Source of the DNA: CAZVCJ01 sp964625745
GTDB lineage: Bacteria > Chloroflexota > Anaerolineae > VGOG01
Reading direction: 5' to 3'
Length of the DNA: 64,000 nucleotides
Assembly: GCA_964625745.1 (NCBI GenBank)
Contig: CAZVCJ010000004.1
Span: forward strand, 3,946-67,945
In this document: one piece after another, positions 34,801 through 42,818 of the stretch
Layout of the letters: every line of letters starts with the position of its first letter
How positions within the stretch are numbered: the first letter of the stretch is position 1
Position numbers and translations under genes: made by a program
The notes under the pieces: model-generated
Told to the model about the DNA's origin: nothing
Databases searched by the model: none
The model's input: the letters and a program-made list of their open reading frames with translations, nothing else

Positions 34801-37800
34801 GGTTTCGTGCAGCGCCGTCCGGTTGATGTGCAGGTGTTCCCCGTCGTGGGTTGTGCGCGACACCAGGCACTCAGTCACCGAGTCGTCCAACGCTTTGACC
34901 TTTTGGTACAGGGTCTTGATTTCCGAGGCTGAGAGCACCCCTGGCCATACGGCGAGTTCGTCCACCAGGCCGCGGAAGTAGTTGCCCCAACGGGCCTTGC
35001 CGATGCGCAGGGGGCCGCTGCCCCAGTAGTAGCGGGCGGTGGTGTCCTGAGCCACCTGCACGCCGTCGCGGTAGATAGTGCGCTGCCCGGTCCCGAAGTC
35101 GTAGCTACAGGCCCAGTGGTGCCAGTCGGTGTCGCTGTACTGATTCGACGTGACCAGGTAGTTGGTCGTGTCAAAGGCGCAGATGAACCGGTTGTTGCTC
35201 CAGAAGCCGATGTATAAGTCCCTGTCGGAGCCGGCGCTTCCCTGGCTGACGATGTATTCGTCTCGGTTGGTCCACTCACGTTTGGCCCAGAAGGCGATGG
35301 TGAAGGAGGACCCAGCGATCGGCACGTCGGCGCCGGTGATGACGTCGTCAGTCCCGTCGAACTTGACCGCGTTGTAGGCTATGCCCTCCTTGCCGGCCTG
35401 AGGGCATTGCCCGGCGCTGCACTCAGCGGCGCCGTAGCCGCTGCGGGCGGCGTTGTTGAAGGTTTCGGCTCCGCTGACCTCGTCGAAGGGATAGACCACC
35501 AGCGCGCCCAGGTAGTCGTCTACGACTTCGCCTTCCGACAGGGCGCGGGGATAGATGGTCAATTCGTCGAAGTAGCCCTTGAAGAACCGCTTGTCGTCGC
35601 AACCGTAGGTGTTGCAGGGTTGGACACCCACAGCCACACCCATGATCACAGATTGTGTGTGCAAGTTCGAGGACGACCGCTCGCCAGTGGCACGCAGTTT
35701 GCCGTCCACGTAGAGGTGCTGGCCGCCCACGCCGCCGCCGAAGGTATTAGCCACGTGGTGCCATTGGCCATCGGCGAAGTTCTTGCCCGACGAGCAGATG
35801 ACCTCAGACTCCGTGGTATTCGGGTTGCCCTCGCCTAGCTTCGCGCAGAGGTTGCCGTTGAGGAGATAAATGTCGCGGTCGTGGTCATCGTAGTTGAACG
35901 CAGCAGCGTCGCCTACAGAGTAGATGCCACAAGTGTCACATTCGGCCTTGAACCAGAAGGTAATGCCGTAGGAGGAAACAGACAAGCCCACGCCCCCTGC
36001 CCTGATCCAAGCACCTTCCTCAAAGGTTGCACCACCCGTTTCATGGTGTCCCTCGAAATACACGGCGTTGCCACGCTTGCCTTCCTTTCCAGATGGTATG
36101 TAGTCTTGCCAACAGCTAGCGTCGTGGTCAAAGCCGGAACTGTCGGCGAAAGTGCAGGCCGTATCCCCTTCTTCGTCGAAGTGGAACAGGGCAGCGATGC
36201 GCGGCTCGGCGCAGGTCACGTCCAGGAGGTAGCTTTTGCCGGGTGCCTCTGTGCGCCCCCGCTCGCCGCGCAGCTCGCCGTTCATCCCCACCCCCTGGGA
36301 GTAGACGGTGTACTGGCCGTTCAAGCTCCAGGCCACCGCCCAGCCGCCGTTCACCGGATCGTTGCTCACGGCAGCCTCCCAGCCTGCTTGATCGGAGAGG
36401 TTGCCGACGGTGAATTCGTCCGGCGTGTTTGACCCAGCCAGGATGCGCCCGCGCAGGGAACGGTTGCTGCCGCTCCGGCTGGTGTAGATGACGAGGGTTC
36501 GGCCGCTCAGGGGATCGTAAGCGATCCGGGGACTCCATTCGCTGGCTGCGCTGGCAGAGACGGCCTCTGGTTCGGTGGCTGACTGGCCGGAGATGTAGGC
36601 GGTGTAGATATCGCTGCCCCGCTCCCACACTGCCTGATAGCGGTCGCCAACCCAGGCCAGCTTGGGAAAGCTCACATTGCTCGCGGAATCCAGCGTCAGC
36701 ACCCCACCGCTCTTGTCGCCGTTGGCGAGCACGTGGCGCACCTTGATTTGCTCGTCGCCTGAGCACTCTCGCATCCAGGCTACCAGGAAGTTATCGCCAT
36801 CGCTGGCCACGGTAGCGCCCCAGGCCTCACATTCTCCACCCGCAGACTCTACCTGGTGCAAACTCAGCGAGCCCCAGTTGGATGTAGCGCTCCTCCACGT
36901 AACCCAATAGGTGCCGTAGTTGTTCTTATATGAATAGACCACCAGGCACCTGCCGCTGTCGTTACAGGCGATGGCTGGCTCCGACGTTGCGCTCCAGCCT
37001 GCTTCGGCGAACACGTCAACGCCGCTGTCCGTGATGCCAGCGGGCGAGACACGGTAGCCGCGCACACGGTAGTCTTCTCGACTCACGGCAGCGTAGGCCG
37101 TGTTCCAGCCGTTGACCGATACGGCAGCCAGGCTCAACGCCTTTGGATAGCTGGTAGCGTGGCTATCGGTCTGCCAGGGGTCCCAGGCCCAGACCGACGG
37201 CGTGTGCAACTGCGACTTCACGTCGGTGGTGAGGGTCACGGTCTGGTTGCCGGTGCCCGCCGGCACGGTGAGGTCGGTGTACAGCGACTGGGACTTGTCC
37301 TTGGCGATGTCGAAGGTCATCTCCAGGGGGAAGCCCGTCAGCGGGTCGGCCTCTAGCTCGGTCGTGCCGCGCACCCAGAGGGGGCTGCCTGTCTCCACGT
37401 TGTTCTGCACGGTGGTGGTGAAGGGGAAGGTCTGCGTGGGCTTCACGACTTTGTCTGGGTCCCCCACCTCGGTGTACACCCCGATGGGGTTGGTGTTCCA
37501 GATGTAGGGGTTAAAGAGATTGTTGTTGTAGCAGTCCCGCCGCTCGCTTTCGTCATCGAGCTTGCCGCACTCGGTGTGTAGCGTGCGCTCGAAGAGGTCG
37601 TCCATTCCGTCACTATCCGCGTCGGCGTTCAAGGGATCGCTGAAAATCCTGGTTTTCTCAGGATACCTGTAGTAGAAGTCCCAGCCCTCTGTTTCCGCCG
37701 CGTCGGTGATGCCGTCGCCGTCGGTGTCGGGGCGGTTGGGATCGCTGCCCAGGAACGCTTCCTCCTGGTCCGAGAGGCCATCGCCGTCGGTGTCGGCGTC

Positions 37801-40800
37801 GCGCGGGTCGAAGACGTAGCCCCCTTCGTCAAAGCGAATGGCCGCCATCTGCAACTCCCAGGCGTCGGACAGGCCATCGCCATCGGTATCCCACCTGGTG
37901 TCATCAGGGTCGTTTCCGCCGTAGTCCTGAGCCATCAACCCGTCGCCGTCGGCGTCTTTGAACTTGAGATCCGAGGCCCACCCACTCACCTGCACGAACT
38001 CATCCAGGGTATTGGGAAAAACGTCCATCACGATGTTGCTGCCCAGGTCGGCCGGGTCCGCTTCGCCCTCCAGACCTCTGTCCACGCAGACGACGACGGG
38101 TATCGCCCAGGAAATCACCCAGAGCACTGCCCAGCACTCGACGCCGGGGAGGGCGTAGCCAGTGGAGAGGATCAGGGGGACGGTGCGGTTGATACCCGCC
38201 TCGGAGACGGTGCTGATGGCCGAGAGATCGTCGTCGAACCAGCCCTTGTAAAAAGTGCGCCCCCAGGCCTCGTAGGCATCGCTGACATGCCAGGGGTTAA
38301 CCCTATTCGTGTCCCCAAGGTGGGTGGACATGGATTTCTTTTTTGTGTCCAGCTCGTATTCGAAGCTGGTGGACCGGATTTGATCTTTGTCGTACTTCCA
38401 GATATACAGGGACGTCCAGTATTCCCGGGGAAGCTCGTGAATCACCGTGCTGGTGATGGTGGTTTTGAACTCGAACTGAGCGCCGGGCACCATGCCCCGC
38501 TCTGGGTTGACCAGCCTGGAGTCCAGCGTGCCCATTTTGACCAGGCCGTCGTCTTCTTCATCTATCGCCAGCTCGAAGGAGAAGAACGTCTTGGCCACCG
38601 CCTCGGTGACCACGCCTGTGATGGTAAATCCCGCGCCCGTCAGCCACAGGAGAACGTCCACCAGCGTCATGATACCGACGATGATGGCGCCGATGACGGT
38701 CAGGGAGAACACAGCCAGCATGATGGTCACGATGGCCGCGGCGAAGGTTTGGGCCAGCAACATGGAGAGGCCCAGTCCCCGCCTCAGGCCTTCGTTTTTG
38801 CACAGGGCGTAGATGAAAATGCCGAAGACGATGCCCAGACCGGCGATCATGCCGATCAGCCCTGCGATCCTGGACATGCCGATGAACTGTGATGAGCTCT
38901 TGAGAACCTGGGTCGTCGCACTGAGCACGCTGACGCCGCTGTAGGTCAGGGCCCTGATCATCCCCACAACCATCCGAAGGGGCGAGAGGATCAGCATGTA
39001 GCCCAGAGCTATCCCGACAATGGCATGCACCGCCATTTGGGCTTCTGTATTGGTGCCCAGATACTCCCTGGTCAGGAAATACACGCCGACGGCAAGGCCG
39101 GCCAGTACGAGCATTGCGCCAGCGGTCACTGCTCCCTTCGCTCCCAACCAGCGGCCCACATTCTTCCACTTGGCGATCAGGTTCCCGAGAGTGTGGCCGA
39201 ATGGTTGTATCGCCCCCCTCGCTCCGGCTTGCGAGCTTCTGACGATCTGGGCCAGAAACTCCAAAGCCTTTGTGGAGTAGAGGAAGTTGCGCATGATCCA
39301 CATCTGGACCACGGCCACCACTGCCTTCGCTCCGAACGTAGCCATGACAGCAGCAATGGGCCGGTCGGAAGTCTGGTACTTCTGTGTCAACAGGGTGCCG
39401 CCGCTTTGAACGGCTACGTGGACGCCAGTATATAGTGTGAGATAGTAGATCTGGCCCACGAACACCGCGCCGGTGCGCAGATCCTCAGGGTGCTCCTCGT
39501 CCACGTACTCGTCGGCGAAGTCCTTTTCGTAGCGATTCTCTAGCTCCTCCCAGTAGTCCTCGATGGGATAGGGCTCCCAGGCGTCGTCTCGGTAGCGATA
39601 CGGCGCCCAGTTCATGCCGGCCACCGTCTGCACCTCTACGTCGTCCGGCTTGAGGTCTAGCTTGAGCTGATGGTTGTCATCGGACCAAGTGATGGTGGAT
39701 GCGCCGACTCGATCCTCGTCCAGGTTCAGGCTGCGGAAGCGCTCTTCCCGGGCAAAGAGCAGCGTCGGGGCGACAGGCACGTGGGGGGTGAAGTGGTCGT
39801 CCAGGATCTTCACGGCTTCGGTCATGCCGACGGTCGCCACTGCTTCGTCCATGGTGGGGTAGGTGTCGGTGACGACGCTCATGATGTTGCCCGCAGTGTC
39901 ACTGATGCGCCAGGTGCTGGTAACGGAAACGCCGCTATTGGTGGTGTGATTGAAGCGGCTGTAGATCTCGGTGATAGTGATGTCCAGCTCGTCGTTGCCC
40001 CTGATGCACTCGTCATCGGTGGGGTCGTCGGGATCCTTTTCGTCCCACTCCTCGCAGTCCCGGCCGGCCAGGAAGGTGAGTTCCAGGCCCCTGGTCAGGA
40101 ACATGAGGGCGGAATCGTCGTCCAGGTCATCGTCCACGTCGGGGTCCTCGTACACGATGGCGAAATCGGTGCCGTGATCCTCGCGCACGGCCAGGCCGGT
40201 TAGTTTCCATTCATCGTCGTACGTGTGGACGATCTCTGCTTCGTTTTTCTCCTCGTAGCTTGTGCAGCGGCCATCCTCGTAACGCTCGCACACGTCCACC
40301 AGTGCCTGGACAACCCACACCAGGCGCACCTGGTGGGCGTTGCCCCACTGGTCGGCCGGCTGGTACAGCATCCTGCCCGAGAAGGCCACGCGTGCGCTGC
40401 CCTTTGGCTCGGTGACCAGGACCAGCGGGACGTACACGGCCTTGTCCGTGCCATCCTCGTTCAAATCCATGATGGAGATGCCGTAAGCTTCCAGGTCGTT
40501 CTGAGGCGGCAGGTTGTTGGGCGAGCCTGTGGTCTTGATCTCCAGCATGGGTATCAACTTGACGTCGCCGTTGTCGTTGGGCGAGTGGGAGGTGCTGTGG
40601 TCCAGGTCGTAGAAGGTCTTGCCGTCGGTGTCCTGCATCTGGCCCTGGTCGTCGCCCTGCGGCCAGTCCAGCACGTTGAAGGCGTACCACAGGTGGTCGG
40701 GATCCGTCGGGCGCAGTTGGAACTCTACAAAAGTAGGCAGGTCTTCGGTCAGGTTATCCACCACCAACTGGAAGGGTGCATCGGCGGTGTAGGTGGTGTC

Positions 40801-42534
40801 GCCCTTGTAATACGGCGAGAGGTCCAGATTGTCGGGCACGTCGTCGTTGTCGTTGTCGCGGTCGAAGAGGTCGGGTGTGCCGTCGTTGTCCATGTCCGGT
40901 GGGAGAGCGCTTTCGGAGGCCCGGCCGGTGTTCCACTCGCGCCCGTCGTCAAGGCCATCCCTGTTGGTATCAAGCTCCGTGGGATCGCTGTACCACATCT
41001 TATCTTTGTAGGAGAAGCCGTTGATCTCCTCAGGATCCTCGATGCCGTCGCTGTCGGAGTCGTCAGAGTCATCGGCGGTGCCCAGGATACATTCTTCGAA
41101 GTCGGTCAGGCCATCTTCGTCGGTGTCGCCGGTGTCATCGGGGTCACATTCGGGGGCGGAGGATTCGTTGTTGTCGTTGTTGTTGGAGGCAAGAGCAGGG
41201 AGTTGGATATTGGATATTGGGTATTGTGTATTGTGTGAGGTGTCTAGCGGGTTGAGGTTGGGATTCCAGTTGGGCTGGGTTAAGAGGGCTTCGAGGTCGC
41301 GCTGCATGTCGCTTTCCTGCTGAAGGGCTTCCTGTTCCTGGGCGCGTGTCTGCTGCTGCTCGAAGAATGCCGCCACCCGCAGGCTCTGCAACAGCGGCGA
41401 GAAAATCAGCGAGACGATCACGGTCACGGCCAACGCGATGTACAGGCGACTGGAGCGTTTGTGGATCACAAGCATGATGGACAGAATCAGCGAGAAGACC
41501 AGTGGGATTGCAAAGCGGAGATCAGGGATTAGAGATTGGAGGTTGGAGATTGGAGACTGGAGATTGGGGGCTGCGGATCCTGACACCCCAGATCCGAAAT
41601 CCGCATTCCGAAATCCGAAATCAATTGTCGCTTCGGCGCGGCTTTCCTGATCGTCCGGACCCGGTGGGAACTGGAGGCGCAGGATCTGGCGCAGAGGCAG
41701 GCCATCCGCACTGATCCACAGTTCGCCCTCGCCCGTCATCTTCACGTAAGTCTTGGGCAGGTCCAGACTAACGCCGGGTGGCAGCTCCCCCTTCTCGGTC
41801 AGGTACTTCTCCAATTGGTCGCGCACATAAGCGGCGTAACTCCGCCCATCAACGTCAAACGTGAAACGTGAAATGTGAGGCGTGAGGCGTGAGTCCACGT
41901 TTTCACGCTTCACGTTCTTGGCCGCTGCCAGGAATGCCATGAAGTCGCCCTGGGGCGCGAAGAGGCCCGTGAAGTTGGGGATTTCCTGCCAGGCCTGCGT
42001 GTCCTGGCGGGCGTAGGCCCGGTCGCCATCCACCTTGATTTCCACGCCGCTGCCGGGGTCCACCACGCTGCCGCCCTGCGACCACAAGGTCAGGTGCAGT
42101 TGCCGCTCGTGGAGGTCGGTTTCACCTTCCAGGTGCAGGGCTTCTTCTTTGCTCGTGCGGCCCACGTTGAGGATGGTGGGCTTGGGGATCACGGTCTGCT
42201 TGATGTCGGCCGTGAAGTGGTAGGCACCGGCCTGCTGGGCGCGCCGCCAGGCGGCCTGCACTGCGTGCTCTGGCGATGCCGCCGCAGTCACGGATGGCGC
42301 CTGGGCATACACCTGCTCGCTGGGAGCGCCCAGATCGGTGCTCTCCACAACCGATGCGAGCCGTGCCAGTGCGTCGTGAGCTCGCTCTCGGATTCGGTTT
42401 GCTCCTCCTTGCAGGGACGCGGCGATTGTGGGCAGTTCGCTGAGAACAGCCATCTGAGCGGCTAGTACCGCAACGCCAAGCACTACGGCGCACAATGCCA
42501 GAATCAGGCGATTGGGTGAGGATGGGTGCTTCAA
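28828..42534 (-). CDS. Giant 4568-residue multi-domain surface protein
   Basis: Single uninterrupted frame. In order: N-terminal membrane segment (about 8-32); repeat-encoded stretches (about 205-225 and 301-340); two membrane segments and a Gln-rich coiled coil (about 342-416); calcium-binding type 3 repeats (about 462-574); several membrane helices (about 1050-1310); more calcium repeats (about 1529-1652); a propeller-like region (about 1810-2100); two LamG domains (about 2107-2340 and 2344-2542); Ig-like domains with DNTPP-type junctions (about 2590-3030); a Thr/Pro linker (about 3037-3079); further Ig-like modules and a CBM9-like stretch (about 3400-3505); a proprotein-convertase P-like domain (about 4050-4190); thrombospondin type 3 repeats (about 4325-4394); a choice-of-anchor-U-like domain (about 4397-4517); and a C-terminal GGIIVPVN, membrane helix and RRK tail. 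It is probably an adhesin or surface scaffold. The internal membrane cluster is odd for such a protein. Confidence 0.85.
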   Translation of the reverse strand: MKHPSSPNRLILALCAVVLGVAVLAAQMAVLSELPTIAASLQGGANRIRERAHDALARLASVVESTDLGAPSEQVYAQAPSVTAAASPEHAVQAAWRRAQQAGAYHFTADIKQTVIPKPTILNVGRTSKEEALHLEGETDLHERQLHLTLWSQGGSVVDPGSGVEIKVDGDRAYARQDTQAWQEIPNFTGLFAPQGDFMAFLAAAKNVKRENVDSRLTPHISRFTFDVDGRSYAAYVRDQLEKYLTEKGELPPGVSLDLPKTYVKMTGEGELWISADGLPLRQILRLQFPPGPDDQESRAEATIDFGFRNADFGSGVSGSAAPNLQSPISNLQSLIPDLRFAIPLVFSLILSIMLVIHKRSSRLYIALAVTVIVSLIFSPLLQSLRVAAFFEQQQTRAQEQEALQQESDMQRDLEALLTQPNWNPNLNPLDTSHNTQYPISNIQLPALASNNNDNNESSAPECDPDDTGDTDEDGLTDFEECILGTADDSDDSDSDGIEDPEEINGFSYKDKMWYSDPTELDTNRDGLDDGREWNTGRASESALPPDMDNDGTPDLFDRDNDNDDVPDNLDLSPYYKGDTTYTADAPFQLVVDNLTEDLPTFVEFQLRPTDPDHLWYAFNVLDWPQGDDQGQMQDTDGKTFYDLDHSTSHSPNDNGDVKLIPMLEIKTTGSPNNLPPQNDLEAYGISIMDLNEDGTDKAVYVPLVLVTEPKGSARVAFSGRMLYQPADQWGNAHQVRLVWVVQALVDVCERYEDGRCTSYEEKNEAEIVHTYDDEWKLTGLAVREDHGTDFAIVYEDPDVDDDLDDDSALMFLTRGLELTFLAGRDCEEWDEKDPDDPTDDECIRGNDELDITITEIYSRFNHTTNSGVSVTSTWRISDTAGNIMSVVTDTYPTMDEAVATVGMTEAVKILDDHFTPHVPVAPTLLFAREERFRSLNLDEDRVGASTITWSDDNHQLKLDLKPDDVEVQTVAGMNWAPYRYRDDAWEPYPIEDYWEELENRYEKDFADEYVDEEHPEDLRTGAVFVGQIYYLTLYTGVHVAVQSGGTLLTQKYQTSDRPIAAVMATFGAKAVVAVVQMWIMRNFLYSTKALEFLAQIVRSSQAGARGAIQPFGHTLGNLIAKWKNVGRWLGAKGAVTAGAMLVLAGLAVGVYFLTREYLGTNTEAQMAVHAIVGIALGYMLILSPLRMVVGMIRALTYSGVSVLSATTQVLKSSSQFIGMSRIAGLIGMIAGLGIVFGIFIYALCKNEGLRRGLGLSMLLAQTFAAAIVTIMLAVFSLTVIGAIIVGIMTLVDVLLWLTGAGFTITGVVTEAVAKTFFSFELAIDEEDDGLVKMGTLDSRLVNPERGMVPGAQFEFKTTITSTVIHELPREYWTSLYIWKYDKDQIRSTSFEYELDTKKKSMSTHLGDTNRVNPWHVSDAYEAWGRTFYKGWFDDDLSAISTVSEAGINRTVPLILSTGYALPGVECWAVLWVISWAIPVVVCVDRGLEGEADPADLGSNIVMDVFPNTLDEFVQVSGWASDLKFKDADGDGLMAQDYGGNDPDDTRWDTDGDGLSDAWELQMAAIRFDEGGYVFDPRDADTDGDGLSDQEEAFLGSDPNRPDTDGDGITDAAETEGWDFYYRYPEKTRIFSDPLNADADSDGMDDLFERTLHTECGKLDDESERRDCYNNNLFNPYIWNTNPIGVYTEVGDPDKVVKPTQTFPFTTTVQNNVETGSPLWVRGTTELEADPLTGFPLEMTFDIAKDKSQSLYTDLTVPAGTGNQTVTLTTDVKSQLHTPSVWAWDPWQTDSHATSYPKALSLAAVSVNGWNTAYAAVSREDYRVRGYRVSPAGITDSGVDVFAEAGWSATSEPAIACNDSGRCLVVYSYKNNYGTYWVTWRSATSNWGSLSLHQVESAGGECEAWGATVASDGDNFLVAWMRECSGDEQIKVRHVLANGDKSGGVLTLDSASNVSFPKLAWVGDRYQAVWERGSDIYTAYISGQSATEPEAVSASAASEWSPRIAYDPLSGRTLVIYTSRSGSNRSLRGRILAGSNTPDEFTVGNLSDQAGWEAAVSNDPVNGGWAVAWSLNGQYTVYSQGVGMNGELRGERGRTEAPGKSYLLDVTCAEPRIAALFHFDEEGDTACTFADSSGFDHDASCWQDYIPSGKEGKRGNAVYFEGHHETGGATFEEGAWIRAGGVGLSVSSYGITFWFKAECDTCGIYSVGDAAAFNYDDHDRDIYLLNGNLCAKLGEGNPNTTESEVICSSGKNFADGQWHHVANTFGGGVGGQHLYVDGKLRATGERSSSNLHTQSVIMGVAVGVQPCNTYGCDDKRFFKGYFDELTIYPRALSEGEVVDDYLGALVVYPFDEVSGAETFNNAARSGYGAAECSAGQCPQAGKEGIAYNAVKFDGTDDVITGADVPIAGSSFTIAFWAKREWTNRDEYIVSQGSAGSDRDLYIGFWSNNRFICAFDTTNYLVTSNQYSDTDWHHWACSYDFGTGQRTIYRDGVQVAQDTTARYYWGSGPLRIGKARWGNYFRGLVDELAVWPGVLSASEIKTLYQKVKALDDSVTECLVSRTTHDGEHLHINRTALHETTTPLGRSEQQVEDEVIVDGTLPTADITSLADDQHIGETGTLPIGGEARDNTYVTKVEVRVDGGAWQEADGAETWTWDWDTSAVGEGWHTLSVRANDPADNVGNPSSIGVFIDRTPPQLTVTEVRGKAWDDSQGRWWVWVKGTVEDSTNGSLYVLLQGQHRRRISPEEETHVRAGGGWTSLRFSAGDGSAHQWELNYALPAFDNEGNALPNPTGVYTLYMRARDDAGNYLPEAVYGVFEVDNTPPVADLQYMGPYTDAIACNDVTLTGVITDPGPVDSGVGILYVKFEPVAELWKSWYYYHSGRATLAESGWGITTTTWTYEMPDLEGFYELRLESHDVQPWPYHGGKAAVWNGMVDTAAPRAEPGLKWLSLPFGPTEVTCYVEDLNLDEDTFIGCPCPEDTWQRTYFHEISSWYSEVTTDTNRLVRITATCQVNGALPFLAHYVCDAYDHCTTATYPIDVPIPPTPTPWPPSEWGPTPTPTQEPTATPTPTPTPTPPPPLSLDSAVITPSNGTAFSTTAAFGVEGQAYAENYLQTLTVTVNSAPFYDTGWPDSPDPGAVTETTWTTSYTPLGEGYYTLNSEVSDWISQVQTTTHPITVTVDLQPPAPPTFDTTVITTARRAAQGAAVLSGNAADNFGVARVDVNPDDRGWGAASLTGEAISPVWRYTWPIDDADPDGVNYDVTARATDFASHTNATTATLLFDMQAPEAVTITLGYFDALGAYHPVEPRQTITDGNQLVIEWTLSTDGSGVAGYRVGWTDSPTNTEGTLYVPAGTAYSYTQVISEAHEVYAHVVSVDIYGNWQEQTEGPVYVDAPLTPDLIRTQLPTGLLYHGWMDSGCTQMGRSRSVADRAPTGASLSENQEFYATWDANALRLAWVGANWDVEGDLFIYLDTRSGGATQLLNPYGGPAPGIYLPGNLPELVTSEWPEFEQVRQSQTVAALQSMAMQADYLVWVVDSETAALWEWNEVTEGWDLSLWLTAEQYQWNNGITDLYLPFDLLDISNPATNSLGLLAAASEEDALRLWSAMPDRNLLNSVLAVNPLAAVQAATQRNFVLPNFYRWPSLGPLLCPYTEALQEPPTSQGFVDSDLRVELTVEPLGTTYALFGDDLFWQWETLFQESGPKSQQFTFLDNTHPPVGQDDVISYTLRVSNRGTSEALDVQAFVLAYSALSLPDGSRLDQGYMEYRQLNVGSVAPGDTVTVTFSGVVEVESNWRYERCVNVDGLPPEVCRQLLQWAILDGLVFDARNPFSGTTGIPTQPPLEWVWADHAVDIDPPQHVGIEVPKLVVGPGANTVRGYASDPSGVPLVEVEVRDPLGGVTVLNCPDAMPHDGQWTCEWNVVGSDGDEFELRARATDGYDHVSDWTIPWHVVVVDATPPTVALDDEARAAVDGQFIGPGGELLTGPISDTHSSVVVQVCREVDEETVCESAATLLSTQAPTDTAHFYDDVPTAPIVITGIITDVITATTYCGGGEITRTFTVADAFIVGDVDLGFNATHPAREEIVAELVSPSGTRALVIAPSGATYGFANYDVWLDDAASGPLHAPIQDDPTEPYFDRPAQPFSSLSTFIGEASQGMWQLNICDLNPLLNEGTYNRSRLSLTPQSAALSTAGRWNYPLPLIEGADGLSVTLSIYGLDGVGNRTPEPISLTYQLDVVPPALTTTVVITMMYELSPTLVLAGQVSDGGGVDEVYVRVDPPDAASYRDLTARVGEEWVYTLRPDTGGTYALWLEAHDLVGNIRLEGPLYVEVALSDSDGDSIPDDEDNCPLVSNPDQADADDDEAGDACDNCPNHANPGQEDLDGDGVGNACDDTANDLPTSTGSGSFTLQASAGYFSFIAGVGNPSPADAPSLDFLHGFFNFTIEGLAPGGTVEVTISLPDDMPPDTQYWKYGPTVANPANHWYQIPMGDNDGDNVITITITDGGDGDDDLVANGVITEPGGPGQPPPQPPVPVGGIIVPVNRLELLASWLGLAALVVLAALAVALIWRRKT
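41195..41245. repeat. 7-nt-period repeat inside the giant gene
   Basis: ggatatt / ggatatt / gggtatt / gtgtatt / gtgtgag; translated on the minus strand as NTQYPISNIQLP. Confidence 0.75.
41518..41632. repeat. Two 7-nt-period repeat arrays inside the giant gene
   Basis: First array of ggagatt-type units (about 41530-41572, including ggaggtt and ggagact variants), then an array of atccgaa-type units (41591-41621). They translate as APNLQSPISNLQSLI and IDFGFRNADFGSGV. Confidence 0.75.
41862..41920. repeat. 7-nt-period repeat of the cgtgaaa family inside the giant gene
   Basis: cgtgaaa / cgtgaaa / tgtgagg / cgtgagg / cgtgagt units; translated on the minus strand as DSRLTPHISRFTFDV. Confidence 0.75.
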
Positions 42535-42818
42535 AAAAAGTGTGCCTCCTTCGATTCAAGGCCAACCAGCGATGGAGCATGTCACGCAGACCTGGGGAAA
42601 ACGAGCAAGCGGCAACCATCAGGGTATATTGACCCTGATCTGTTGCCACCTGGGTGTTGCAGAACATCGTTCGAACGTTGAGCCAGCATCGCAGGGGGGG
42701 TATGCCATCTGGTACTCCGGTACTGCGGATGAACAAAGGGCCATTCTGAAATTCTGTGCCAGTTTATCACAGTCGCGTCAAATGTCAAGTTTACGTATTC
42801 ATTCACTCCAATGCCCCG
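42535..42818. other. Upstream region of the giant gene
   Basis: 284 nt between the giant gene start and the end of the alcohol dehydrogenase, both on the minus strand. No gene or clear repeat is seen. The promoter of the giant gene should be here; AAGGAGG-like cgaaggaggcaca stands just before ATG 42534 as ribosome site. Confidence 0.5.

Noticed and set aside
40225..41238. 337-residue Val-rich + strand frame
   Set aside because: Shadow of the calcium-binding repeats of the giant protein; the Asp codons GAC read backwards give Val.
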